A DNA stretch of 64,000 nt from Megaustenia siamemsis (lineage: Eukaryota > Mollusca > Gastropoda > Stylommatophora > Ariophantidae): assembly GCA_032433765.1 (NCBI GenBank), contig JAVIAB010000102.1, positions 12,894,414 to 12,958,413 of the forward strand. Reading direction: 5' to 3'. Shown piece by piece: positions 21,371-32,009 of the stretch. The notes under the pieces were generated by a model. It was not told the origin of the DNA, made no database searches, and saw nothing but the letters and a program-made list of their open reading frames with translations. A program made the translations under genes and the position numbers. Every line of letters begins with the position of its first letter. Position 1 is the first letter of the stretch.

Positions 21371-22017
21371 CCTCCCGAAGTGATGATCGTCATATTTCTT
21401 TAAAAATGTATAGCGCTTGATGATGTTTGGCCATCGTTGTTGACTCCAATTTCGAACATATAAACACACAGCTAGTGGTCAGATTATCCCCGTCGCACAT
21501 CAAACAACACACCGTTATATTAGCGTACGGCCGGTCTAGGGATTTACGATGAGCCATTACAATGACGTAGCACACATAATAATGTCGGACGCACTGCAAT
21601 GACGCGCCCTTTAGATTCCTGATTACTCTAGTGAATGTAGCCTACGACAAACAGAACACGGTGCAAATTCCCTAAAGAGATAAAACTCCGTCTGACGAAG
21701 CATTTCACATTAATGAGTAACATGGAAATAACCTGCGTCATGCAAATCCAACAACCGTCATGAACAGCACCAATGTGACGTAAAGCGCAGAACAAGCCTA
21801 GACGATGGAAGGTCGCATTCACAACACTTGATTTGTCGAGAATGGAATATTGCCGACGTACGACATTGTTTTATCGGCGCAGGTGCAATAAGTAGCTCAT
21901 CATCTTGACTTTAACGCATAGGAGTGCAATGGAGAACCGAAAATAATCAGACATCGAATGCACTTTCTGCAGTGATCGAGAGAACGTGGACTAGATCCGC
22001 CATCTTAGAAACGGAAC
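21371..22017. other. Unrecognised cargo inside the flanked insert
   Basis: About 647 bp with no match to any family in the window and no convincing frame. It lies inside the TSD pair GCAACGTGCT (20918-20927 and 22018-22027), upstream (in element sense) of element J and the SINE-C head, so it appears to have entered together with them. Confidence 0.55.
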
Positions 22018-22364
22018 GCAACGTGCTAAGACCGCAACAATCATGTCGTTGCTCAGAAGTCGAAGACTATGATGGCTGGGGCACATCCAGCAAAAGGAAG
22101 AAAAACGCATCCCCAGGAAAATACTATATGTTGAACTAAACCATGGAAAAAGACAAATCGGCAGACCTAAACAACGATACAGAGATATCTGTAAATCATC
22201 TCTGAACGACTTCTCCATCTGTGAAAATGACTGGGAACATCTGGTAGGTGATCGCACATCATGGAGAGCATGTATAAGGAATGGTATAACATTATTTGAG
22301 ACTGTGCTAAGGGAAAACTTAGAAGAAGAGAAAAAATTCATGTAAAAGGATGAAAAATCATGTA

Positions 22365-22560
22365 GATCAGTGGGCATGACTTGGTCATTTTGTGGCCGTG
22401 TGTGTTTGTCACACAGTGGTAGAATTGGCCAAGAGAAAAGCTGCTCGACAAAAACAAAACCTCAAAAACAAACAAATATACAATAGCCTCCACTAGACCG
22501 CCTGACAAGACGAAAAGGGCCATACATCGTAATAGGAAACTCCTTATACAGAGCATCGCA
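22365..22560 (+). repeat. Element H copy 2
   Basis: Matches 19318-19475, then continues with CATCGTAATAGGAAACTCC. A 104-codon minus-strand frame (22338-22652) covers it, but its protein shows no domain I recognise. Confidence 0.6.
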
Positions 22561-22743
22561 GCAGGAGGCAATCCCAACAAAAGAAATGGTCCCCAGTGTT
22601 TTGGCCTTTTAGCTTCTTGGGACTCTAAAGATCGCGGGCCCACCTGGGTCATAATTCCCAGGCGTCCTCGACCCTCTCTTGCATTGAACTCAAAGATTTA
22701 CAATATGTTCAGCTTATATTAACTACACTTATTTTGCGCAACA

Positions 22744-23025
<282 letters not shown>

Positions 23026-23035
23026 GACTTCTTAA

Positions 23036-23710
23036 AATAAATGTTTTATATTATAATTGTAATAATGGTTTTATATTATAGTTTTGTAGTAATAGTTTTA
23101 TATTATAGTTGTAATAATAGTTTTATATTATAGTTGTAATAATAGTTTTATATTATAGTTGTAATAATAGTTTTATATTATAGTTGTAATAATAGTTTTA
23201 TATTATAATTGTAATAATAGTTTTATATTATAATTGTAATAATAGTTTTATATTATAGTTGTAATAATAGTTTTATATTATAATTGTAATAATAGTTTTA
23301 TATTATAATTGTAATAATAGTTTTATATTATAATTGTAATAATAGTTTTATATTATAATTGTAATAATAGTTTTATATTATAATTGTAATAATAGTTTTA
23401 TATTATAGTTTTGTAATAATAGTTTTATATTATAATTGTAATAATAGTTTTATATTATAATTGTAATAATAGTTTTATATTATAATTGTAATAATAGTTT
23501 ATATTATAATTGTAATAATAGTTTTATATTATAGTTGTAATAATAGTTTTATATTATAGTTGTAATAATAGTTTTATATTATAATTGTAATAATAGTTTT
23601 ATATTATAATTGTAATAATAGTTTTATATTATAATTGTAATAATAGTTTTATATTATAATTGTAATAATAGTTTTATATTATAGTTTTGTAATAATAGTT
23701 TTATATTATT
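23036..23710. repeat. 24-bp AT-rich minisatellite, about 28 copies
   Basis: Unit core TTGTAATAATAGTTTTATAT plus TATA, with G/A variation (TATAGTTG or TATAATTG) and a few units with TTTTGTAATAATAG. No source element recognised. Confidence 0.96.
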
Positions 23711-23814
23711 CAGAGGCATGGATGTTAATAATGAAAGTAAACAAAAACTGTAACATTTGTAAACAATTGTTTGAGGAACATCTGAACATCACATAGTTTA
23801 ACATGGTCTGAAAT

Positions 23815-23956
23815 GATAATATCTGGGAGAAAAACAAGGCCCAATCGAGCAACAGATTATAAATAGAATATAGAGATGTATTGGGGACACACACTTAGAA
23901 AACCTGATGCGAACATAGCAAGACAGGCAATCTCACGGAATCCACAAGGTTAGAGA
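23815..23956 (+). pseudogene. LINE-gamma short fragment
   Basis: One frame reads MYWGHTLRKPDANIARQAIS then RNPQG, the same block as GHTLWKPAESITQQ in the copy at 11871-12185. It is cut off by SINE-B at 23957. Confidence 0.7.
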
Positions 23957-24215
23957 ATGAATAATGGTAAAGAACGAGACTTGAATCAGCGTCTTAGCAC
24001 GCAAGTTTTCACCCAAATGTGCTGGTACCCATTTCTGCCAGAGGCTGGGTCGGCCGCGGGGGGGGGGGGGGTGTTTCCAGCCAGTACAACTACAACAGTA
24101 CGAGTACAACTACAACAGTACGAGTACAACTCACACTGCTTCCAGCGGGAATCGAACACGGGTTGTCTGAACGTCGGTAGTCTAGTCGGGTGGTTTCCCC
24201 AACTAGGCTTTAGAG
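23957..24215 (-). mobile_element. SINE-B copy 2
   Basis: Reverse copy with both B-box-like motifs: CGAGACTTGAATCAGCG at the left and GGGAATCGAACACGG near 24147-24161. It contains a G-run (24058-24071) and small duplications of AGTACGAGTACAACTACAAC. It ends where the 45-bp array begins. Confidence 0.78.
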
Positions 24216-27060
24216 GCGGTTAATGATGTATGTCATTGGTGCCACAACTATCTAAAGGATGAGGTTAATGATATATGTCAGTGGTGCCACAACTATCTAA
24301 AGGATGAGGTTAATGATGTATGTCAGTGGTGCCACAACTATATAAAGGATGAGGTTAATGATATATGTCAGTGGTGCCACAACTATCTAAAGGATGAGGT
24401 TAATGATGTATGTCAGTTATGCCCCAACTGTCTAAAGGATGAGGTTAATGATGTATGTCAGTTATGCCCCAACTGTCTAAAGGATGAGGTTAATGATATA
24501 TGTCAGTAATGCCCCAACTGTCTAAAGGATGAGGTTAATGATGTATGTCAGTTATGCCCCAACTGTCTAAAGGATGAGGTTAATGATGTATGTCAGTGAT
24601 GCCACAACTATCTAAAGGATGAGGTTAATGATGTATGTCAGTGATGCCACAACTATCTAAAGGATGAGGTTAATGATGTATGTCAGTGATGCCACAACTA
24701 TCTAAAGGATGAGTTTAATGATGTATGTCAGTGATGCCACAACTATCTAAAGGATGAGGTTAATGATGTATGTCAGTGATGCCACAACTATCTAAAGGAT
24801 GAGGTTAATGATGTATGTCAGTGGTGCCACAACTATCTAAGGGATGAGGTTAATGATGCATGTCAGTGATGCCCCAACTGTCTAAAGGATGAGATTAATG
24901 ATGTATGTCATTGGTGCCACAACTATCTAAAGGATGAGGTTAATGATGTATGTCAGTGGTGCCACAACTATCTAAAGGATGAGGTTAATGATGTATGTCA
25001 GTGGTGCCACAACTATATAAAGGATGAGGTTAATGGTGTATGTCAGTGGTGCCACAACTATCTAAAGGATGAGGTTAATGATGTATGTCATTGGTGCCAC
25101 AACTGTCTAAAGGATGAGGTTAATGATGTATGTCAGTGGTGCCACAACTATCTAAAGGATAAGGTTAATGATGTATGTCAGTGATGCCCCAACTGTCTAA
25201 AGGATGAGGTTAATGATGTATGACAGTACTATCTAAAGGATAAGGTTAATGATGTATGTCAGTGATGCCCCAACTGTCTAAAGGATGAGGTTAATGATGT
25301 ATGTCAGTGGTGCCACAACTATCTAAAGGATGAGGTTAATGATGTATGTCAGTGGTGCCCCAACTGTCTAAAGGATGAGATTAATGATGTATGCCATTGG
25401 TGCCACAACTATCTAAAGGATGAGGTTAATGATGTATGTCAGTGGTGCCACAACTATCTAAAGGATGAGGTTAATGATGTATGTTAGTGATGCCACAACT
25501 ATCTAAAGGATGAGGTTAATGATGTATGTCATTGGTGCCACAACTATCTAAAGGATGAGGTTAATGATGTATGTCAGTGGTGCCACAACTATCTAAAGGA
25601 TGAGGTTAATGATGTATGTCAGTAATGCCCCAACTGTCTAAAGGATGAGGTTAATGATGTATGTCAGTGATGCCACAACTATCTAAAGAATGAGGTTAAT
25701 GATGTATGTCAGTGATGCCACAACTATCTAAAGAATGAGGTTAATGATGTATGTCAGTGATGCCACAACTATCTAAAGAATGAGGTTAATGATGTATGTC
25801 AGTGGTGCCCTAACGATCAAAAGGAAAAGGTTAATGATGTATGTCAGTGGTGCACCAACAATCTAAAGGATGAGGTTAATGATGTCTGTCCGTGGTGCAC
25901 CAAAAGTCTAAAGGATGAGGTTAATGATGTCTGTCCGTGGTGCACCAACAATCTAAAGGAAAAAGTTAATGATGTATGTCAGTGGTGCACCAACAATCTA
26001 AAGGATGAGGTTAATGATGTCTGTCCGTGGTGCACCAACAATCTAAAGGAAAAAGGTTAATGATGTATGTCAGTGGTGCCCTAACGATCAAAAGGAAAAG
26101 GTTAATGATGTATGTCAGTGGTGCACCAACAATATAAAGGAACAGTTTTATGATGTATGCCAGTGGTGCACCAACAATCTAAAGGAGAAGATTAATGATG
26201 TATGTCAGTGGTGCCCCCAAACAATCTCCAAGTGAAGGGTAATTATGTCTGTTTTTGGTGCCCCAACGATTCCCATGAGAAGGTTAATGAAATCTGTCAG
26301 TGGTGCCCCAACAATCTCCAAGAGAATGTTAATGAAATCTGTCAGTGGTGCCCCAACAATCTCCAGGAGAAGGTTAATGAAATCTGTCAGTGGTGTCCCA
26401 ACAATCTCCAAGAGAATGTTAATGAAATCTGTCAGTGGTGCCCTAACAATCTCCAGGAGAAGGTTAATGAAATCTGTCAGTGGTGCCCCAACAATCTCCA
26501 GGAGAAGGTTAATGAAATCTGTCAGTGGTGCCCCAACAATCTCCAGGAGAAGGTTAATGAAATCTGTCAGTGGTGCCCCAACAATCTCCAGGAGAAGGTT
26601 AATGAAATCTGTCAGTGGTGTCCCAACAATCTCCAGGAGAATGTTAATGAAATCTGTCAGTGGTGCCCCAACAATCTCCAGGAGAATGTTAATGAAATCT
26701 GTCAGTGGTGCCCCAACAATCTCCTGGAGAAGGTTAATGAAATATGTCAGTGGTGCCCCAACAATCTCCAGGAGAAGGTTAATGAAATCTGTCAGTGGTG
26801 CCCCAACAATCTCCAGGAGAAGGTTAATGAAATATGTCAGTGGTGCCCCAACAATCTCCAGGAGAAGGTTAATGAAATCTGTCAGTGGTGCCCCAACAAT
26901 CTCCAGGAGAAGGTTAATGAAATATGTCAGTGGTGCCCCAACAATCTCCAGGAGAAGGTAAATGAAATGTGTCAGTGGTGCCCCAACAATCTCCAGGAGA
27001 AGGTTAATGAAGTCTGCAAGTGGTGGAGAAACTATCGCCAGAGAAGATGGATGCCCAACT
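24216..27060. repeat. 45-bp minisatellite, about 63 copies, with an open-frame right third
   Basis: Unit core GGTTAATGATGTATGTCAG then TGGTGCCACAACTATCTAAA. Three zones are visible. At 24216-25800 the core is as above, with many TGA variants. At 25800-26200 units are transitional, with CACCAACAATCTAAAGGA. At 26215-27060 the homogenised form is AATGAAATCTGTCAGTGGTG with CCCCAACAATCTCCAGGAG. The 45-bp period equals 15 codons, so frames stay open on both strands. Confidence 0.96.
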
Positions 27061-27062
27061 GA
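26202..27062 (+). other. Open frame of 286 codons made of 15-residue repeats
   Basis: Translation of the right third of the 45-bp array: about 18 units of NNLQEKVNEICQWCP, each with CxxC (CQWC), ending KWWRNYRQRRWMPN and a stop. I found no signal peptide, promoter, splice context or non-repeat domain. The antisense strand is open over the same interval (295 codons), which is expected from a period divisible by three. The left part of the array, in the same register, has stops in many units. Most likely not a gene; a decayed repeat-protein exon is the alternative. Confidence 0.2.
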
Positions 27063-27185
27063 TCCACAAATTCGGAGAACAAGAAACAACAAATAAACAG
27101 TGAGCTCAAAAATAAACGTTTCCTGCTGGTAGACAGAAGTAACGCCCCATATTTTCTCACAGAATCTCTAAAAAAAAGTTCCAAG

Positions 27186-27545
27186 GTGCCTCCTCTCTCC
27201 TTGTGCCAGCTAGGTAGATTCTCTCTTCTCTGTTTTCTATTTATCTCGTTATTCTTCTCCGTTTCTCTACCTCCGATCTCTCATAATTTATCCTCTCATA
27301 CACTCCCCTCTTTTCCCATAACCATTGTCTTCTTTCTCTCTACACCTCACACAATTCTGTTCCCTTTTTTTCAAACCTTCTTTCTCCCTCTCTCTCTCCC
27401 ACCCCCTCTCTCCCTCCCTCCCTCTCTTTCCCTCTCTCTCCCTCCCTCTCTACCTCCCTCTCTCTCCCTCTCTCTCTCTCCCTCCCTCTCTCCCCCTCCC
27501 TCTCTCCCTCCCTATGTCTCTCCCTCTCTCTTCCTCTCTCTCATG
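27186..27545. repeat. Pyrimidine-rich CT/CCCT low-complexity tract
   Basis: Dense TCTCTCCCTCCCTC runs, densest at 27380-27545. The 195-codon Leu/Ser/Pro frame over it is a compositional artefact. Confidence 0.9.
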
Positions 27546-27920
27546 AGAGTTATCATTCCACTCGTTTATTTATTAAACTACACCTCCCTTGTTATCATTT
27601 TCCGTTTGCTGATATTATTTCAAGCCTCCACGCCCCGTCTTTATCACCACTCTTCCACTCTTCCAATCTTCATATTGCTCCATCCCCCTACGATATGCTA
27701 CCCATGCACCCACACCACATCTCACTTCACAAGAAAGCACAACGCTATTTGTTTTTCCTTACAAGTAATTTGATCGCAACTGTCCAATAAGAAGAAGATA
27801 AAAGAAATAAATGAAAATATACGAAGACATTCTTGATCCTTCCACTGCTGTTGGACGGCACATATACCTCAAACAGTGTACCGCCAGTTATGTCTATTCT
27901 GTACGAGCTGTTAAATTATA
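27546..27920. other. Unassigned stretch
   Basis: Mixed sequence with no gene or family match. It ends in CTGTTAAATTATA, a likely imperfect TSD of the next SINE-A. Confidence 0.4.
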
Positions 27921-28176
27921 GGGAGCCGCGATAGCTCAGCGGTTAGTGAACTGTACTTCAAAGGACAAGAGGTAGGGTTTGATCCCAACCGACGGCTTCC
28001 GGGGTGACCCAGACTTTAATGGGTACCGGATTTTTATGTGGGAAAGTAAAGCGGCACGGGCGTAATACCGACCACATTACCCCAAAAAATCATGTGCCGA
28101 GGGTCTGTAAAATTTATGGTCACTAACACCATATTCCCTACACGTCACTTGGCGTGACGGGGGTACTTTACTTTAC
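27921..28176 (+). mobile_element. SINE-A, full-length forward copy
   Basis: Best place to read the family 5' to 3': GGGAGCCGCGATAGCTCAGC (A box TAGCTCAGCGG at 27931-27941), B box GGGTTTGATCCC (27975-27986), TTTAATGGGTACCGGATTTT, GGCGTAATACCGACCAC, the 3' stem-loop region (ACGTC-acTT-GGCGT here) and a TACTTTACTTT tail. Flanks CTGTTAAATTATA and CTGTTACACTATA are an imperfect TSD. The A and B boxes match Pol III type 2 consensus well. Confidence 0.92.
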
Positions 28177-28365
28177 TGTTACTGTTACACTATAGAGACT
28201 GAGTCTATGCCTGCCAACCTTGCCTCTTTTGTTAGAGTTTGTTTCATTGCTTCTCGAGGTTGTACCCATTTTCCTCTGACCTGATGTTTCCCATTTGAGA
28301 GCCTGTTTAGTAATTATCTGATCATTTTTTTTCTTCGAAATACATGCATCACATATACGACGACG

Positions 28366-28905
28366 TTCATCATCAAGTACCGGGCCTGCTGGCGTAGGTG
28401 ATCATGTCTCTCTACAACTTTCAATCTCGGCAGCTATTTATCATTTCTGTTGTTGACCTTCTGCCAAGCCATTCTCTTAAGCTGTCTGGTATCTTTTCTC
28501 TTTGCTTCCCTCTATCTCTTCGTCCCTCAATTTTTCCAGTTGTTACAATATATTCCAGCTGTTCTCTTCTCATTACATGGTCAAAAATGATGATTGTTTC
28601 TTCCTAATATTGGAAATTAGCTCTCTCTTTGCTTTGGCCTCTTTCAGAACATTTTCATTACTCTTCTTAGCTGTCCATGGTATTCTCAACATTCTTCTGT
28701 AAAACCACATTTCTACAGACTCCAGTGATTTTCTTGTATGTTGTCCTATTGTCCATGATTCACATTCATATGTTAAGACTGGTTCCACATAACATTTATA
28801 CGAACTCTTTCTTGTTTCTATTGTCAAAAATGCATTGCACAGTATGCTTCTTAATTTATGGAAAGCTGCTTTTGCCTGAGTCATTCTGCATCTCACCTCT
28901 CTGTT
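28366..28905 (-). pseudogene. LINE-alpha 3' fragment
   Basis: The minus-strand frame 28911-28573 is the best-preserved LINE-alpha stretch here: EVRCRMTQAKAAFHKLRSIL, CYVEPVLTYECESWTIGQHT, RRMLRIPWTAKKSNENVLKE, RELISNIRKKQSSF. A frameshift follows, then the 3' end and the GATGATGAAC tail (28366). At 28890-28905 the sequence passes into a minisatellite made from its own sequence. Confidence 0.88.
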
Positions 28906-29887
28906 GTGCACCTACCATCTCACCTCTCTGTTGTACATCTACCATCTCACCTCTCTGTTGTGCACCTACCATCTCACCTCTCTGTTGTACACCTACCATA
29001 TCAGCCCTCTGTTGTATATCTACCATCTTACCTCTCTGTTATACATCTACCATCTTACCTCTCTGTTGTACATCTACCATCTTACCTCTGTTGTACATAT
29101 ACCATCTCACTTCTCTGTTGTACATCTACCATCTCACCTCTCTGTTGTACATCTACCATCTTACCTCTGTTGTACATCTACCATCTTACCTCTGTTGTAC
29201 ATCTACCATCTTATCTCTGTTGTACATCTACAATCTCACCTCTCTATTGTACATCTACCATCTCACCTCTCTGTTGTACATCTACCATCTTACCTCTGTT
29301 GTACATCTATAATCTTACCTCTGTTGTATATCTACCATCTCACTTATGTTGTACATCTACCATCTCACCTATGTTGTACACCTACCATCTCACCTCTCTG
29401 TTGTTCACCTACCATCTCACCTCTCTGTTGTACATCTACCATCTTACCTCTGTTGTACATCTACCATCTCACCTCTGTTGTACATCTACCATCTCACCTC
29501 TCTGTATTACACCTACCATCTCACCACTGTTGTACATCTACCATCTCACCTCTCTTGTACATATACCATCTCACCTCTGTTGTACACCTACCATCTCACC
29601 TCTCTGTTGTACACCTATCATCTAACCTCTGTTTTACACCTACCATCTCACCTCTGTTGTACACCTATCATCTAACCTCTGTTGTACTTCTACCATCTCA
29701 CCTCTGTCGTACATCTACCATCTCACCTCTCTGTTTTACACCTACCATCTCACCTCTGTTGTACAACTACCATCTCACCTCTCTTGTACATATACCATCT
29801 CACCTCTGTTTTACACCTACCATCTCACCTCTCTGTTGTACACCTATCATCTAACCTCTGTTGTACTTCTACCATCTCACCTCTGTT
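28890..29887. repeat. 25-29-bp minisatellite derived from LINE-alpha antisense
   Basis: About 37 units with CATCTCACCTCTCTGTTGTA then CATCTAC. The first unit is continuous with LINE-alpha antisense; the undisturbed copy at 14237-14270 reads CATCTCACCTCTTTTGTACA then TCTTCCGTCTGAGG. Units with and without a CTCT insertion alternate, so the frames shift repeatedly and the long Leu/Ser/Thr/Tyr frames are artefacts. Positions about 29583-29690 and 29767-29870 duplicate one another. Confidence 0.92.
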
Positions 29888-29902
29888 AAAGAAAAGAAAG
29901 AA

Positions 29903-29935
<33 letters not shown>

Positions 29936-29960
29936 GAGAGATAGAGAAAGAAAGAAACAG
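29888..29960. repeat. (GA)n/GAAA purine tract
   Basis: AAAGAAAGAGAGAGAGAG-type tract at the end of the preceding array. Confidence 0.9.
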
Positions 29961-30160
29961 AGAAAGATATAGAAATTCATCGATGTTCTAAAAAATACTA
30001 ACCCTATGTGGATGTTGTCATTTCTAACCACTGAGTAGACACACAACAACTATCCTAGGCCCGGCGCCCTTGTCAAAATTTGGAGACACCCCTGAAAGAC
30101 GTGGCACACACTTCAGGTACTATTGTCTTGGAGTATCATTATTAGCTTCCTCAGCCTTCA

Positions 30161-30412
30161 CAAGCCGCAATAGCTCAGTGGTTAATGAACTGGACTACAA
30201 AGGACAAGAGGTAGGGTTCGATCCCAACCGACGGCTTCGGGTTCACCCAGCCTTTAATGGGCACCTGATTTTTTTTTCTGGGAAAGCAAAGCGGCACAGG
30301 CGTAATACCGACCACATTACCCCAAAAATCATGTGCTGAAGGTCTGTAAAATTTATGGTCACTATACCATATTCCCTATACGTCACTTGACGTGAAGGGG
30401 GTACTGTACTTT
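30161..30412 (+). mobile_element. SINE-A forward copy
   Basis: A box TAGCTCAGTGG and B box GGGTTCGATCCC are both intact. Body and 3' end are complete with small deletions, but the 3' stem-loop is altered (CGTCACTTGACG). CAGCCTTCACAA before and CAACCTTCCCAA after are a possible degenerate TSD. Confidence 0.9.
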
Positions 30413-31190
30413 TTTTTTACTTTTTCAACCTTCCCAATTGGATTCTCAACTTTCTTCCATGAAAAATATGTGTACATGCCTCCTTTTGATCGTTTTGTTT
30501 GTTGATTTATTGTCCATAGCATGCAAATGCATATGAGCACTGATTTAAAACATATATAACAAATACTATAAAATCATGATTATAGAACATATAATTTTAT
30601 TAGTCAATAAGAATGCATGTATGATATAAAACAAATGCACTTACCGCGGTGCTATAAATGACATGGCATGTACTCCACGTGCATTTGCTGCCTGTATACA
30701 GCAACCATTTCTATAACTCGTGCTCACGTTATTGCAAACTGTCCCTCGTACAGGCCTCGTGCTGAATGCTAGCACGTGCCGGTTGATATTTTCCTGCATC
30801 CCACGTGACTCGTAGAGCCGTGCACACCACAAGGGGCACCACTATCGTTGCAAAGCTCCTAGCCGGTTCCTTCCGTGTACAAGGCCAAATCTATTACTGT
30901 GTATATATTTGCATGTTGTGTGTCTTTGTACTCACTACATCTGTTCATCGTTGAGTGAATAAGGGAGCACTCTTGAGAGGTTTCCGTCGTTTTTTTCCAC
31001 ACAAAATAATGTGTGTTGCATTTTATAGTTCTCTCTTTTCTTTTCTTCTTATAGTACATCCATGGGCGTGGATGCATTTTGTCGCTATTTTTACTGCAAA
31101 GGGGCAATATCTACGCCTTTCGGCCCGACACATCCGTCTTCGGCATGGAAAGATTTGCCTAACAATATTGCACGGGTAGTGGCTATTTAA
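30413..31190. other. Unassigned unique-looking stretch
   Basis: About 780 bp without tandem repeats or family matches. Frames of 60-80 codons exist on both strands without recognisable domains. It is one of the few candidate unique anchors in the window. Confidence 0.4.
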
Positions 31191-31880
31191 GCTCTACACT
31201 CGACGACTTTTAAATGCCATGGGTTCTCTCACGTGCGCGAGTGTAGATAGTGCCTCCTGGTTATTTACGTTGTCCGAGAGGGATAGACATCGGATCTCAC
31301 TACCCAGATAGGGCTAGACATCGGATCTCACTACCCAGATAGGGCTACACATCGGATTTCACTACCCAGAGAGGGCTAGACATCGGATCTCACTACCCAG
31401 AGAGGGCTAGACATCGGATCTCACTACCCAGAGAGGACTACACATGGGATCTCACCACCAAGAGAGGACTACACATCGGATCTCACTACCCAGATAGGGC
31501 TAGACATCGGATTTCACTACCCAGAGAGGGCTACACATCGGATCTCACTACCCAGATAGGGCTAGACATCGGATCTCACTACCCAGATAGGGCTACACAT
31601 CGGATTTCACTACCCAGAGAGGGCTAGACATCGGATCTCACTACCCAGAGAGGGCTAGACATCGGATCTCACTACCCAGAGAGGACTACACATGGGATCT
31701 CACCACCAAGAGAGGACTACACATCGGATCTCACTACCCAGTGATCATGGGAGGGTAAAGCCATGAGGGAATTCAAATTCGTTCACACATTTTTGAAGTG
31801 AACAATTTCCAACGGGAATTCGAACCTGGGACCATTCAGTTCAGAGGTCTATGTCTTACCTCTAGACCACCCAGTCCCCT
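31191..31880 (-). mobile_element. SINE-D reverse copy with an internal minisatellite
   Basis: The left part matches SINE-D (TGCGCGAGTGTAGATAGTGC, CCTCCTGGTTATTTACG, GTCCGAGAGGGATAGACATC). The head at the right (31800-31880) reads on minus as ACTGGGTGGTCTAGAGGTAA (A-box area) and CAGGTTCGAATTCCCG (B box). Between them one 31-bp segment of the element is tandemly amplified (31265-31742). The normal family member at 35771-36212 has that segment once. Confidence 0.85.
31265..31742. repeat. 31-bp minisatellite born inside SINE-D, with 8-unit period
   Basis: About 15 units with GGGCTAGACATCGGAT then CTCACTACCCAGA. Variant units (ACATGGGATCTCACCACCAA) recur 248 bp apart, near 31440 and 31688, so a block of eight units was itself duplicated. 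Confidence 0.93.
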
Positions 31881-32009
31881 CATCATCATCACCTGTGTCT
31901 TTTTAACTATGGTTGACTACATTGGAATGCAGTTTTACTTTATCTTTATCTTTCGCCTTGATGGTACACTTTTGCACTGGTTTCGCAGTCCATCATCATG
32001 TGACAACGT

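Larger units (their letters stand above)
20597..22345 (+). pseudogene. LINE-zeta C-terminal fragment, split by a 1.09-kb insertion
   Basis: The left part (20597-20927) reads IESVKKFTFLGSTITQTISL (motif E region), then in a shifted frame LALKTKLLIYQTCVLSTLLY, GSETWTTYSNQEKRLN and ITNLTVLQRA. The right part (22028-22345) resumes as KTATIMSLLRSRRL, a stop, WLGHIQQ, then frameshifts around IPRKILYVELNHGKRQIGRP and WRACIRNGITLFETVL. Removing 20928-22017 and one TSD copy restores colinear LINE sequence. Stops and frameshifts make it non-coding. Confidence 0.88.

Noticed and set aside
27921..28000. A genuine tRNA gene
   Set aside because: A and B boxes are good, but the sequence is repeated at many sites with a fixed non-tRNA body and tail, and I could not draw a clean cloverleaf; it is a SINE head.
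28677..29854. Plus-strand frames of 211-316 codons rich in Leu, Ser, Thr and Tyr
   Set aside because: LINE-derived minisatellite; unit lengths vary so frames change repeatedly.
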